Origin: an uncultured Bacteroidota bacterium
Lineage (GTDB): Bacteria > Bacteroidota > Bacteroidia > Flavobacteriales > Flavobacteriaceae
DNA length: 64,000 bases
Direction: 5' to 3'
Assembly (NCBI GenBank): GCA_913047695.1
Contig: CAJWUI010000006.1
Span: 1-64,000, forward strand
A program made the translations under genes and the position numbers. Position 1 is the stretch's first letter; each line of letters begins with the position of its first letter. The notes below the pieces were generated by a model, which saw nothing but the letters and a program-made list of their open reading frames with translations, ran no database searches and was not told the DNA's origin. Positions 28,877 through 38,329 of the stretch are shown one piece after another.

Positions 28877-31327
28877 ATGAAAGTTCTAAAGTTTGGAGGT
28901 ACTTCAGTTGCAAATCCAGATAGCCTTTCTTTAGTAATTGATATTATACAGAAAAGTGATCAACATCAATTAATTGTAGTTTCGGCTTTAAGCGGTATAA
29001 CAGATCTTTTATCTATTATGGCTGAACGCGCTAGTAAATCAGAAAAAAATTACAAAGAGTATTTAATAACTGTAGAAGAAAGACATAAAATTCTTATCGA
29101 TTATTTCATACCAGTCACAAATCATAGCGAAATTAAAAGCTTTTTAAAATCACAGATTAATGAGTTAGAGGAATTTCTAGAATCTCTTTATACACTTAAT
29201 GAACTAACATCAAAAACTAATTCTAAGATATTAAGTTTTGGAGAAATTTTATCGAGTAATATTATTTTTAAAATTCTAAAACAAAAAGGATGCGATATTA
29301 TTTTTAAAGACACGCGAGAACTAATTTTTAAGAAAAATATAAATGACCGGGAAGTTATTGATAATTTTCTGAGTGAAAAAAAAACAGTCTCATTTCTAAG
29401 TAAAAATAGAAACAAAATTATTTTGCTCCCTGGTTTTATAGCAAGTGATAATGATGGTAACACTTTAACGTTAGGACGTGGAGGATCAGATTTAACTGCT
29501 TCATTATTAGCTAACTATTCTAATGCAAGAAAATTAGAAATTTGGTCTGATGTCAGCGGAATGTTCACTGCAAATCCAAAACTTGTATCACAAGCATTAC
29601 CTATAAGAAAATTGTCTTATCATGAAGCAATGGAACTTTCACATTTTGGTGCTAAGGTCATATACCCACCTACTCTTCAGCCTTTAATTAAAAAAAATAT
29701 ACCAGTAATTATTAAAAATACATTTGAACCAAATGCAAGAGGAACAAAAATAGACATGAAAGGTTCAAAAAAAGTTGATGGGCATGTCGTTAAGGGAGTC
29801 AGCCATATTGAAAATGTTGCCTTACTAAATGTAGAGGGTAGTGGAATGATTGGAATTCCAGGTTTCTCAAGAAGGCTATTTCAAACATTGTCTGATAAAC
29901 AAATTAATATTATTATGATTACTCAAGCATCATCAGAACATTCAATTTGTATTGGAGTTAAACTGCAAGATGCAGACCAAGCAAAAAAAGTAATTGATGA
30001 AAATTTTGCATTCGAAATAAGTCTTCAGAGGGTAGAGCCAGCAAAAATTGAAAGTGATTTGACAAATATTGCGATAGTTGGTGATAAAATGAAAGAACAT
30101 CAAGGAATTAGCGGAAAATTATTTAGTAGTTTAGGAGCAAACAATATAAATATTAGAGCTATTGCACAAGGTGCTTCTGAAAGAAATATTTCAATTCTGA
30201 TCGATAAAAAAAATACTCAAAAAGCACTTAATACAATTCATGAAAGCTTTTTTGAAGAACAAATCAAAGAATTAAATTTATTTATAACCGGAGTTGGAAA
30301 TGTTGGAGGTAAATTACTACAGCAACTTCTTGGTCAGCAGGATTATCTTTTAAAAAATTTGAGATTAAAAATTCGTGTAATATCGATATCTAATTCCAGG
30401 AAAATGATACTTTCAAAAAGTCCAATAAAATTAGAAATATGGAAAGATGAACTCGAAAAAATTGGTATTAAGGCAGATAGAAAAAAATTTTTCAGCCATA
30501 TTAAAAAACTTAATTTACGTAATAGTATTTTTATTGATAATACTGCCAGTGAAGAAATAGCTAATGAATATGTAAGTTATCTTAAAAACAGTATTGGAGT
30601 AGTTACTTGTAATAAAATTGCATGTGCTAGTAATCTTGATAACTATAATAATCTAAAAAAAACAGCAAGACGATTTGTAACACCTTTTCTTTTTGAGACA
30701 AACGTTGGGGCTGCTCTTCCAATTATAGATACTATTAATAATCTTGTTGCATCTGGAGATAAAATATTTGAAATTCAAGCAATCTTATCCGGTAGCTTAA
30801 ACTATATTTTTAATAATTATACACTTGAAACAACCTTTAAAAATATTGTTCAAAAAGCACAAAAAGAGGGTTATACTGAACCTGATCCTAAAATAGATTT
30901 AAGTGGAATTGATGTAGCTAGAAAAATATTAATCCTTGCTAGGGAAAGTGGTTTTAAACTTGAATTAAGTGATATTAGAAATAATAGCTTTTTACCAGAA
31001 GAAGTAATTGGAAGTAGTAATAATGATGAACTTTTTAAATCTATTAATAGAAACGAAAACCATTTCAGGTCGATTCTAGAAAATGCAATTGAAAAAAAGA
31101 AACGCTTAAAATATGTTGCTGAACTTAAAAAGGGAAAAGCCACTGTAGGTCTCAAGGAAATCGATGAAAATCATATTTTTTATGATTTGAAAGGAAGTGA
31201 TAATATTGTTCTTTTTTACACCTCTAGATATAAGGATCAACCATTAATAGTAAAGGGTGCGGGAGCTGGAGCGGATGTCACAGCTGGAGGAATTTTTGGA
31301 GATATTATCAGAATAGGGAAATCATAA
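28877..31327 (+). CDS. thrA: Bifunctional aspartokinase I / homoserine dehydrogenase I
   Basis: An 816-residue fused enzyme for the first and third steps of threonine synthesis from aspartate. Residues 1-290 are the aspartokinase (MKVLKFGGTSVANPDSL, GRGGSDLTASLLA, EIWSDVSGMFTANP). Residues of about 300-460 hold two ACT regulatory domains (LLNVEGSGMIGIPGFS, IAIVGDKMKEHQGISG). Residues 465-816 are the homoserine dehydrogenase with an NAD(P) motif (LFITGVGNVGGKLLQQL) and AILSGSLNYIFNNY, YTEPDPKIDLSGIDVARK. The ACT domains imply feedback control by threonine. It overlaps thrB by one base (TAATG), showing translational coupling in the thrABC order. Confidence 0.96.
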   Translation: MKVLKFGGTSVANPDSLSLVIDIIQKSDQHQLIVVSALSGITDLLSIMAERASKSEKNYKEYLITVEERHKILIDYFIPVTNHSEIKSFLKSQINELEEFLESLYTLNELTSKTNSKILSFGEILSSNIIFKILKQKGCDIIFKDTRELIFKKNINDREVIDNFLSEKKTVSFLSKNRNKIILLPGFIASDNDGNTLTLGRGGSDLTASLLANYSNARKLEIWSDVSGMFTANPKLVSQALPIRKLSYHEAMELSHFGAKVIYPPTLQPLIKKNIPVIIKNTFEPNARGTKIDMKGSKKVDGHVVKGVSHIENVALLNVEGSGMIGIPGFSRRLFQTLSDKQINIIMITQASSEHSICIGVKLQDADQAKKVIDENFAFEISLQRVEPAKIESDLTNIAIVGDKMKEHQGISGKLFSSLGANNINIRAIAQGASERNISILIDKKNTQKALNTIHESFFEEQIKELNLFITGVGNVGGKLLQQLLGQQDYLLKNLRLKIRVISISNSRKMILSKSPIKLEIWKDELEKIGIKADRKKFFSHIKKLNLRNSIFIDNTASEEIANEYVSYLKNSIGVVTCNKIACASNLDNYNNLKKTARRFVTPFLFETNVGAALPIIDTINNLVASGDKIFEIQAILSGSLNYIFNNYTLETTFKNIVQKAQKEGYTEPDPKIDLSGIDVARKILILARESGFKLELSDIRNNSFLPEEVIGSSNNDELFKSINRNENHFRSILENAIEKKKRLKYVAELKKGKATVGLKEIDENHIFYDLKGSDNIVLFYTSRYKDQPLIVKGAGAGADVTAGGIFGDIIRIGKS

Positions 31328-32250
31328 TGATTAGTGAAGTCAAAATATTTGCTCCTGCAAGTGTTGCCAATGTATCATGCGGATTTGATGTACTTGGATT
31401 TTGTTTAGACCCTGTTGGTGATCTTATTCATGTAAAAATGAACGAAAAACCTGGCGTTTATATTGAAAATATTAAAGGCTATGATGTTCCTAAAAACCCA
31501 CTAGATAATGTTGCTTGTGTTGCTGTAAATGCCTTATTAAAATCTTATTCTTCAAAAAATGGATTCAGCATAAGCATTGAAAAAAAAATAAAACCTGGTA
31601 GCGGAATTGGAAGTAGTGCGGCAAGTTCTGCAGGAGCTGTTTATGCGGTTAATGAGTTACTTGGAAGACCTTTTAAACGTGAAGAATTATTAGACTTTGC
31701 GATGGTTGGGGAAGCATTAGCAAGTGGTGAGTACCATGCTGACAATCTAGCACCTGTTCTTCTAGGAGGATTCACTTTGGTTCGAAGCATTAATCCAATA
31801 GATGTTGTTAGCTTACCGTGTCCACCAGAATTGATTGCAACAATAATACACCCTAAAATTGAGTTAAAAACAATTCACTCAAGAGCAATTTTAAAAGATG
31901 ATGTTTCATTAAAGAAAGCAGTTGTCCAATTGGGGAATTTAGGTGCATTTATAAGTGCCCTTCATACAAACGATTACAATCTTATGTCTAGAAGCCTAAA
32001 AGATGAATTAATCGAACCTTCAAGGTCAATATTGATCCCAAAATTTGATGAAGTTAAAAATCGAGCTATTAAGCAAGGGGCGTTAGGTTGTGGTATTTCT
32101 GGATCCGGACCATCAATTTTTGCATTATCAAAAGGAATGCTGAATGCAAAAAAAGTTGGGTTAGCTATGGCGGAACCTTATAAAAAGTTAGGTTTAGAAT
32201 ATGATTTACATATTTCTTCTATTAACAAAAAGGGAATTAAAATTTTATAA
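31327..32250 (+). CDS. thrB: Homoserine kinase
   Basis: A 307-residue GHMP-family kinase that phosphorylates homoserine with ATP. The GHMP phosphate-binding loop is PGSGIGSSAASSAGAVYA (about residues 95-112), preceded by an N-terminal APASVANVSCGFDVLGF motif, and followed by the third GHMP motif GCGISGSGPSIFAL (about 257-270). Length is normal. Its ATG shares the last base of the thrA stop, and thrC starts 3 nt after its own stop, so the three genes are translated from one message. Confidence 0.96.
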   Translation: MISEVKIFAPASVANVSCGFDVLGFCLDPVGDLIHVKMNEKPGVYIENIKGYDVPKNPLDNVACVAVNALLKSYSSKNGFSISIEKKIKPGSGIGSSAASSAGAVYAVNELLGRPFKREELLDFAMVGEALASGEYHADNLAPVLLGGFTLVRSINPIDVVSLPCPPELIATIIHPKIELKTIHSRAILKDDVSLKKAVVQLGNLGAFISALHTNDYNLMSRSLKDELIEPSRSILIPKFDEVKNRAIKQGALGCGISGSGPSIFALSKGMLNAKKVGLAMAEPYKKLGLEYDLHISSINKKGIKIL

Positions 32251-32253
32251 AAT

Positions 32254-33558
32254 TTGAAATATTTCAGCCTTAACAATAATTCAAAAGATGTAGGCTTTAT
32301 TGAAGCCATAGAAAAAGGTCTTGCACCAGACCGTGGTTTATATTTTCCAAAAGAAATCCCTCGACTTAGTAATTATTTTTTCAATAACATTAAGAGATAT
32401 ACAGATTCTGAAATTGCTTTCCGAGTAATTCATCCTTTTATAGGCAACGATATCCCAAAAAATATATTAAAAGAAATTATCAAAAAAACTTTGAAATTCA
32501 ATTTTCCAATAGTAAACGTTTCGAAGAATATTGCAAGCCTTGAACTATTTCATGGACCAACTTTGGCTTTTAAAGACGTTGGGGCAAGATTTATGGCAAA
32601 TTGCCTATCTTATTCTAATAAAATTAAAAATAAAAAAATTACCATTCTAGTCGCTACATCTGGAGACACTGGAGGTGCAGTCGCAAACGGATTTTTTAAA
32701 TTAAAAAACATAGATGTAGTAATTCTTTTTCCTAAAAAAAAAGTAAGTGTAATTCAAGAATATCAGTTAACTACATTAGGGGAAAATATCACCGCACTAG
32801 AGGTTGAAGGTAGCTTTGATGACTGCCAAAACTTCGTTAAAAATGCTTTTATTGACCCTGATTTGCAACAAAAAATTAATTTAACTTCAGCAAATTCTAT
32901 AAATGTAGGAAGGTGGTTGGCTCAGATGTTTTACTATTTTAGCGCATATAGGGATCTTCCTAAAACAGACAAAAAGGTCGTTATTTCTGTACCAAGTGGA
33001 AATTTTGGAAATATTTGTGCGGGCCTTGTTTCAAAAAAAATGGGACTTCCAATTAACCATTTTATTGCAAGCACTAACTCAAATGATACAATACCAAGGT
33101 ATCTTAATTCAGGAGAATATAAACCCGAAAAATCAAAACAAACAATATCCAATGCTATGGATGTTTCAGATCCAAGTAATTTTATAAGGATTCAGAAATT
33201 GTTTAACAATGACCTCTTTGGATTAAAAAAATTAGTTAGTGCTTACAGCTACTCTGATAAACAGACTGAAAAAGCAATAAGAGAAATTTATAAGTTTAAA
33301 AATTATATTATTGATCCGCATGGCGCTATAGGTTATCTCGGCTTAAATGATTTCATAAATTCAAAAACAGACCCCGAAAATTTCCAAGGTTTATTTTTGG
33401 AAACGGCACACCCAATTAAATTTTCAAAAACAATTGAAAACATCATTAATCAAAAAATTCAAATTCCAAAAGAAATAAAAAATATCCTCAAAAAGAAAAA
33501 AATAAGTATACCAATACAAAATTATAATCAATTAAAATCTTTCTTAATTACGAAATAG
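32254..33558 (+). CDS. thrC: Threonine synthase
   Basis: A 434-residue PLP enzyme turning O-phosphohomoserine into threonine. The PLP lysine is in FHGPTLAFKDVGARFMA (about residue 109), the phosphate loop in VATSGDTGGAVANGF (about 137-150), and PSGNFGNICAGLV follows near residue 250. The start is TTG at 32254 (AATTTGAAA context), giving MKYFSLNN, the normal beginning of this family. It is the third gene of thrABC. The same nonamer start context recurs at the next two genes. Confidence 0.95.
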   Translation: MKYFSLNNNSKDVGFIEAIEKGLAPDRGLYFPKEIPRLSNYFFNNIKRYTDSEIAFRVIHPFIGNDIPKNILKEIIKKTLKFNFPIVNVSKNIASLELFHGPTLAFKDVGARFMANCLSYSNKIKNKKITILVATSGDTGGAVANGFFKLKNIDVVILFPKKKVSVIQEYQLTTLGENITALEVEGSFDDCQNFVKNAFIDPDLQQKINLTSANSINVGRWLAQMFYYFSAYRDLPKTDKKVVISVPSGNFGNICAGLVSKKMGLPINHFIASTNSNDTIPRYLNSGEYKPEKSKQTISNAMDVSDPSNFIRIQKLFNNDLFGLKKLVSAYSYSDKQTEKAIREIYKFKNYIIDPHGAIGYLGLNDFINSKTDPENFQGLFLETAHPIKFSKTIENIINQKIQIPKEIKNILKKKKISIPIQNYNQLKSFLITK

Positions 33559-33576
33559 TATTAAATATTTATCAAT

Positions 33577-34656
33577 TTGAAAAAAACTCCTCTTTATCAT
33601 CAGCATAAGTCTTTAAATGCCAAAATGGCTCCTTTTGGAGGCTATCTTATGCCTATACAATACGACAGCTTGATAAAAGAACATCTTTCGGTTCGAAATA
33701 ATTTAGGAGTATTTGATGTTTCACATATGGGGGAATTCAAAATCACCGGAGAAAACGCTATTGAATTTTTACAATACGTATGTAGCAATGATATTTCAAA
33801 AATTCCTATTGGAAAAGCTCAATACAACTATTTTCCTAGTGAATCAGGAGGAATTATTGATGATTTGATTGTTTATAAGTTGGATGAAAAAGAATACCTG
33901 TTGGTTGTAAATGCTTCAAATATTGAAAAAGATTGGAATCATCTTGAAAAAAATAATAAAGCATTTGGTGCTAAAATAAAAAATATTTCAGACCAAACTG
34001 CACTACTCTCTGTTCAAGGTCCTAGGGCTTTAGAGGCTATGCAATCTTTGACAGACTTTAAATTAAATTCTCTTCCATACTATGGGCTAGCTATTACTAA
34101 ATTTGCTGGTTTTCAAAACATATTAATTGCAACTACTGGGTATACTGGTGCCGGAGGTATAGAAATTTTTTTCCAGCCAAATAAAGCAGAAAAAATCTGG
34201 TATTCAATACTTGAAGCAGGCTCAGCTTTCAGAATAAAACCAGTTGGGCTGGGTGCACGCGATTCTCTTAGAACTGAAATGGGATATTGTTTATATGGTA
34301 ATGAAATTGACGAAACCACATCACCCATTGCAGCGGGTTTAGGCTGGATAAGTGAGCCAGAAAAAAGATGTATAAATTTTAAAAACATTAGTAGGCAGAA
34401 ATCAAATGGTACAGAAAAGAAATTAATTGGTTTTGTTATAGAAGGAAGGGCTATACCAAGAAATGGTTATATTTTAGTTGATAAATACCAAAATCAAATA
34501 GGTAAAGTTACTTCTGGTACTCTGTCGCCTTATCTCGAAAAAGCAATTGGTTTGGGCTATGTTAAAAGTGATTTTTCTTCTCAATTAACTGATATTGGAG
34601 TGGTTATTAGAGGTAAGGTTTGGACTGGTAAAATAGTTAAAACCCCATTTATTTAA
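33577..34656 (+). CDS. gcvT: Aminomethyltransferase (glycine cleavage T-protein)
   Basis: A 359-residue folate enzyme of the glycine cleavage system that moves the aminomethyl carbon from lipoyl-H-protein to tetrahydrofolate. Family motifs: KTPLYHQHKSLNAKMAPFGG at the start, FDVSHMGEFKITG, GYTGAGGIEIF near residue 189, and GARDSLRTEMGYCLYGNEI near residues 228-246. The start is TTG at 33577, again within AATTTGAAA. It follows thrC by 18 nt and precedes an SDR gene by 1 nt, so it likely shares the thr transcript; threonine and glycine metabolism are linked through threonine cleavage. Confidence 0.95.
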   Translation: MKKTPLYHQHKSLNAKMAPFGGYLMPIQYDSLIKEHLSVRNNLGVFDVSHMGEFKITGENAIEFLQYVCSNDISKIPIGKAQYNYFPSESGGIIDDLIVYKLDEKEYLLVVNASNIEKDWNHLEKNNKAFGAKIKNISDQTALLSVQGPRALEAMQSLTDFKLNSLPYYGLAITKFAGFQNILIATTGYTGAGGIEIFFQPNKAEKIWYSILEAGSAFRIKPVGLGARDSLRTEMGYCLYGNEIDETTSPIAAGLGWISEPEKRCINFKNISRQKSNGTEKKLIGFVIEGRAIPRNGYILVDKYQNQIGKVTSGTLSPYLEKAIGLGYVKSDFSSQLTDIGVVIRGKVWTGKIVKTPFI

Positions 34657-34657
34657 T

Positions 34658-35476
34658 TTGAAAACATCAAGACCTATTCTAATATTAGGGGGAAGTGGTT
34701 TTATTGGTAATGCTATTTACAGTGAGCTGGCGCCTTTCTATAAAACCTTGGGAACTTATAATAATTCCAAAACATACGAAAATAACTCTCATTTTATCCA
34801 TTTTGATCATGAAAACAATGAACTGCTTCCTATTTTAAGAGAATTCAATCCAAAACTAATTATATCTTCTCTAAGGGGGGACATAAACTCTCAAGTAGAA
34901 GTCCACATTTATATTAAAGAATATATTCAAAAAAATGATTGTAGAATAATGTTTATTTCTTCAGCCAATGTTTTTGATTCTTTCAGACATTACCCGTCTT
35001 ACGAATATGACAAGACACTTTCAAAAAGTCATTATGGACATTTTAAAATTAAAATTGAAAATCAACTTTTAAATCTAAAAACTGGTAAGTATGCAATACT
35101 TCGCTTGCCTATGGTTTTTGGATTAAATTCTCCGAGAACAACAAATATCGATGAAGCTTTAAAAGAAAATATCCCCATAGAAGTATTCCCAAACACGATT
35201 ATCAATGTAAATAGTGATATTCGCTTAAGCCAACAAGTACACTACATTATAAACCATCAAAAAACAGGAATTTTTCATTTGGGTAGTACTGATTTGATTT
35301 CACACTATGATTTCATAAGAAAATTAGTTAAAAAAAGGTATAAAGAGCTAGGAATCTTCAAACAAGTATTCACATCAAATACAACAAGATATTTAGCTGT
35401 TCTTCCAAAAGAAAATAAATTACCACACCATATTCAGCCTTCATATGAAGACGTTTTGGATGATTTAACAGTGTAG
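34658..35476 (+). CDS. Extended SDR family NAD-dependent reductase/epimerase (RmlD-like)
   Basis: A 272-residue Rossmann-fold protein. It begins with the nucleotide-binding ILGGSGFIGNAIYSEL (about residues 8-23), then FISSANVFD with the catalytic Ser/Thr region near residue 100, and YGHFK, which fits the YxxxK catalytic pair near residue 128. The overall layout resembles dTDP-4-dehydrorhamnose reductase (RmlD) and related sugar-nucleotide SDRs. The substrate is not clear, and no other rml gene is nearby. The TTG start at 34658 lies 1 nt after the gcvT stop, so it is read from the same message. Confidence 0.78.
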   Translation: MKTSRPILILGGSGFIGNAIYSELAPFYKTLGTYNNSKTYENNSHFIHFDHENNELLPILREFNPKLIISSLRGDINSQVEVHIYIKEYIQKNDCRIMFISSANVFDSFRHYPSYEYDKTLSKSHYGHFKIKIENQLLNLKTGKYAILRLPMVFGLNSPRTTNIDEALKENIPIEVFPNTIINVNSDIRLSQQVHYIINHQKTGIFHLGSTDLISHYDFIRKLVKKRYKELGIFKQVFTSNTTRYLAVLPKENKLPHHIQPSYEDVLDDLTV

Positions 35477-35522
35477 AATTGACAAAATTGATATATCAAA
35501 AAGATCCAAATTGTAGTTTCTA

Positions 35523-35530
35523 TATCTTTG
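35523..35530 (+). promoter_or_regulatory. Probable -7 box before yebC
   Basis: TATCTTTG matches TAnnTTTG 16 nt before the yebC ATG, so the transcript would have a very short leader. No TTG lies at 19-21 nt upstream. Confidence 0.45.
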
Positions 35531-35546
35531 TGAAATAAAAAAATAT

Positions 35547-36281
35547 ATGGGTAGAGCTTTTGAATTTAGAAAGGCAAGAAAATTAAAGCGTTGGTCTACA
35601 ATGGCTAAAACATTTACACGACTTGGAAAAGATATTTCTATGAGTGTCAAAGAAAATGGGGCTGATCCAGAAAGTAACTCAAGATTACGTGCACTGATAC
35701 AAAATGCAAAGGCGGCTAATATGCCAAAAGATAATATTGAAAGAGCAATTAAAAAAGCAACTGAAAAAAACACTGAAAACTATAAGGAAATTATTTTTGA
35801 AGGATACGCACCTCACGGAATTGCAGTTTTAATTGAGACAGCAACAGATAACAATAATAGGACTGTTGCAAACATTCGCTCATATTTTAATAAAGCAGGA
35901 GGAAACTTGTCTACTTCAGGCTCAGTAGAATTTATGTTTGAACATTTTTGTAATTTTAAAATTAATCAAAATGACTTAGAAATTGAAAAAATTGAATTGG
36001 AATTTATTGATTATGGGGTCGAAGAAGTATTTTTAGATAATAATGAAATACATTTATATGCCTCATTCGATCAATTCGGTATAATTCAAAGGGAACTCGA
36101 AAATCGTAATTTAGAAATTATTTCCTCAGGCTTTGAGAGAATTCCTCAGTTAGTAAAGTCTTTAAATTTTGAACACCAGATCGAAGTTCTTGATTTAATA
36201 GAAAAAATTGAGGATGATATGGATGTACAAAATGTATATCATTCATTAGATATTAAAAAAACTAAAAGCTTTTTGCCTTAG
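35547..36281 (+). CDS. yebC: YebC/PmpR-family protein
   Basis: A 244-residue cytoplasmic protein of the YebC family (TACO1-like). The conserved N-terminus is MGRAFEFRKARKLKRWSTMAK, followed by FTRLGKDISMSVKENGADPESNSRLR and MPKDNIERAIKKA (about residues 56-68), and FEGYAPHGIAVLIE. The family was described as a transcription factor and, more recently, as a ribosome-associated factor easing translation of proline stretches. Length is typical. Its 3' end overlaps the convergent acyltransferase gene by 20 bp, so the last residues (KKTKSFLP) share DNA with that gene's C-terminus. Confidence 0.93.
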   Translation: MGRAFEFRKARKLKRWSTMAKTFTRLGKDISMSVKENGADPESNSRLRALIQNAKAANMPKDNIERAIKKATEKNTENYKEIIFEGYAPHGIAVLIETATDNNNRTVANIRSYFNKAGGNLSTSGSVEFMFEHFCNFKINQNDLEIEKIELEFIDYGVEEVFLDNNEIHLYASFDQFGIIQRELENRNLEIISSGFERIPQLVKSLNFEHQIEVLDLIEKIEDDMDVQNVYHSLDIKKTKSFLP

Positions 36282-36804
36282 AAAAACCATCGAATCCCCT
36301 GAATAAGGTTTCTAATTTTTTTAAATCCATAAATTTATTATTAGTACTATAAAAACATGGATGTACAATTATTTTTTTGTTGGAATAATCAAAAGTAACC
36401 GGTACAATTGGTATTTTTAATTCTTCCGCTATATGATAATAACCAGTTTTGAGTTGTTTGACTTTTTTACGAGTGCCTTCGGGCGCAAGAGCAACCCTAA
36501 ACTTTTTATTTTCTTTAAATAACCTAACTATAGATTGTACCGAACCTCCTGATCCTGATCGATCTATTGGAATTCCACCTAAAAGCCTAAAAAACCATCC
36601 AAAATAAGGGGTGAACAATTCTTTTTTTCCAACAAAATTTATTTTTTCACCTAAAATACTCCTAACCATTAAGCCAACAAAAAAATCTACCCAGCTTGTA
36701 TGTGGCACAACTGCAACGACGTATTTTAATAATTTTGGAAATTTACCTTCAATTTTCCAACCTAACAACTTCAGAAAAAAAAATTTTGAAAACAAACGAA
36801 ACAT
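36262..36804 (-). CDS. Lysophospholipid acyltransferase family protein (PlsC-like)
   Basis: A 180-residue membrane-associated acyltransferase. The HX4D motif appears as VPHTSWVDFF (about residue 34-39), and the acceptor-binding motif as APEGTRKKVKQLKTGYYHIA (about residues 106-125). The family transfers acyl groups to lysophosphatidate or related glycerophospholipid acceptors. It is short compared with full-length PlsC (about 240 residues), consistent with a minimal Bacteroidota subgroup. It follows the RecD-like helicase by 4 nt on the same strand and overlaps the convergent yebC end by 20 bp. The exact acceptor is not known. Confidence 0.82.
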   Translation of the reverse strand: MFRLFSKFFFLKLLGWKIEGKFPKLLKYVVAVVPHTSWVDFFVGLMVRSILGEKINFVGKKELFTPYFGWFFRLLGGIPIDRSGSGGSVQSIVRLFKENKKFRVALAPEGTRKKVKQLKTGYYHIAEELKIPIVPVTFDYSNKKIIVHPCFYSTNNKFMDLKKLETLFRGFDGFSKAKSF

Positions 36805-36808
36805 ATTC

Positions 36809-38239
36809 TTAGCTTTTCAAATTAAAATCTTCAGATGTAAAACCTATCAAATATAATTTTTTTGTTGAACGTGTAACAGCTGTATATAGCCATCTTAAAT
36901 ATTCTTTATTTGAACCATTAGGTAAATATGGCTTTTCTACAAAAACATTTTCCCACTGACCTCCTTGAGATTTATGACATGTAATTGAATATGCATACTT
37001 TACCTGTAAAGCATTAAAAAATTTATTCTTTTTAACTTTTATCAGTCTCTTAAACTTTGAGACTTCATCAATGTAGTCTTCCATTACATTTTTATAAAGG
37101 CGGTTTGAATCTTCGTGTGATAATGAAGCTGTCTCGATTTGAAGTGTGTCTAGCAATAAAACAGTATCAAATGATGGTTCTTCAGGATAATCCACTAAAA
37201 AAACCTGAGCTTCAGCAAAATAAAAGCCATAAATCTCTTTTTTAGATTTTATTTTGATTATTTGTATAATATCTCCATTAGCAATAAAACTCGGTTTAGA
37301 TGCGGGCGATAGCCAAAAATAATTGTTTTTTATAACCATTAGTCGATCTCCTGATGATATGTCATTTTGAAGATTCAATATACTTTTCCTTATTTGTTCA
37401 TTAAATAGATTAGCCCTTCTATTTGATCTTACTATAAATACCGTTTGATCTATTCCAGATATGTCATATGCTGACTCAACAGCTTCAAAAATATTAATTC
37501 TTTCGCTCAAATTTTCAATATCAGCAAATCCGCTTAGATTAAACGTAAACTGATTATATTTTTTTTTGTTAAGTTGATTCCTAATTAAAGTTGCATTTTT
37601 CAAAATACCTGAGTATTGATCTTGTCTAACAACAAAATCTAACTCTACAGTAAATACTTTATTAAAATAAAATTTTTCCAACAAGTCTATATCTAGTGCA
37701 GGACTTAATGTTAAATTAATTGGTGGGAGCTGTGCCGGGTCACCAACAAATATAAGCTTACAATTATATCCATTTCTTATATAATTTACCAAATCATTTA
37801 GAAGAGAATTATTTTTGTAAAACTTAGTTTGAGTACTTTCACTTCCGATCATAGAAGCTTCATCAACTATGAAAATTGTATTTTTGTATGTATTTTTTTT
37901 TAAATCAAAAACAACACTCCCTGTCTCTTCAGGTTTAGTGTTATATATCTGTTTATGTATAGTATATGCAGGGTAATTTGAGTATGCAGACATTACTTTT
38001 GCAGCCCTTCCTGTTGGGGCAATCATTACAGCTTTGTAATTGATTGTATTTAACTCATCAACTAAAGATCCTAACAATGTCGTTTTCCCAGAACCTGCGT
38101 GCCCTTTTAATACAAAAACTGAATTCAAATCTTTAGAGAAAATAAATTTTGATATCTCTTCAAACCACCGAAGCTGCGATTGGGTTGGTTTAAAATTTAG
38201 TTTTTTTTCAAGCTTTAAGGCAAAATTTTTAGGATGCAT
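36809..38239 (-). CDS. RecD-like superfamily 1 ATP-dependent DNA helicase
   Basis: A 476-residue SF1B helicase related to RecD/RecD2 and Dda. Walker A is LKGHAGSGKTTLLG (about residues 44-57), Walker B is IFIVDEASMIG (about 123-133), motif III is FVGDPAQLPP, and the C-terminal motifs are YAYSITCHKSQGGQW and LYTAVTRSTKKLYLIG. It probably unwinds DNA 5' to 3' in repair or recombination. No RecB or RecC homologue is adjacent, so it is a stand-alone helicase. It is the first gene of a two-gene minus-strand unit with the acyltransferase and is divergent from the DUF3822 cluster. Confidence 0.86.
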   Translation of the reverse strand: MHPKNFALKLEKKLNFKPTQSQLRWFEEISKFIFSKDLNSVFVLKGHAGSGKTTLLGSLVDELNTINYKAVMIAPTGRAAKVMSAYSNYPAYTIHKQIYNTKPEETGSVVFDLKKNTYKNTIFIVDEASMIGSESTQTKFYKNNSLLNDLVNYIRNGYNCKLIFVGDPAQLPPINLTLSPALDIDLLEKFYFNKVFTVELDFVVRQDQYSGILKNATLIRNQLNKKKYNQFTFNLSGFADIENLSERINIFEAVESAYDISGIDQTVFIVRSNRRANLFNEQIRKSILNLQNDISSGDRLMVIKNNYFWLSPASKPSFIANGDIIQIIKIKSKKEIYGFYFAEAQVFLVDYPEEPSFDTVLLLDTLQIETASLSHEDSNRLYKNVMEDYIDEVSKFKRLIKVKKNKFFNALQVKYAYSITCHKSQGGQWENVFVEKPYLPNGSNKEYLRWLYTAVTRSTKKLYLIGFTSEDFNLKS

Positions 38240-38281
38240 TAATAGAATCTGTTTGCTAAATATAATTTTTTTTAAAAACTT

Positions 38282-38309
38282 TTGTGATACAAAAAAAATT
38301 GTAGATTTG
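38282..38309 (+). promoter_or_regulatory. Probable Bacteroidota promoter for the 38330-40309 cluster
   Basis: TTG at 38282-38284 and TAGATTTG at 38302-38309, with a 17-nt spacer. The -7 box fits TAnnTTTG exactly; the spacing is slightly short. It lies 20 nt before the first gene. Confidence 0.55.
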
Positions 38310-38329
38310 TTTTAAAGAATTTATTCTAT

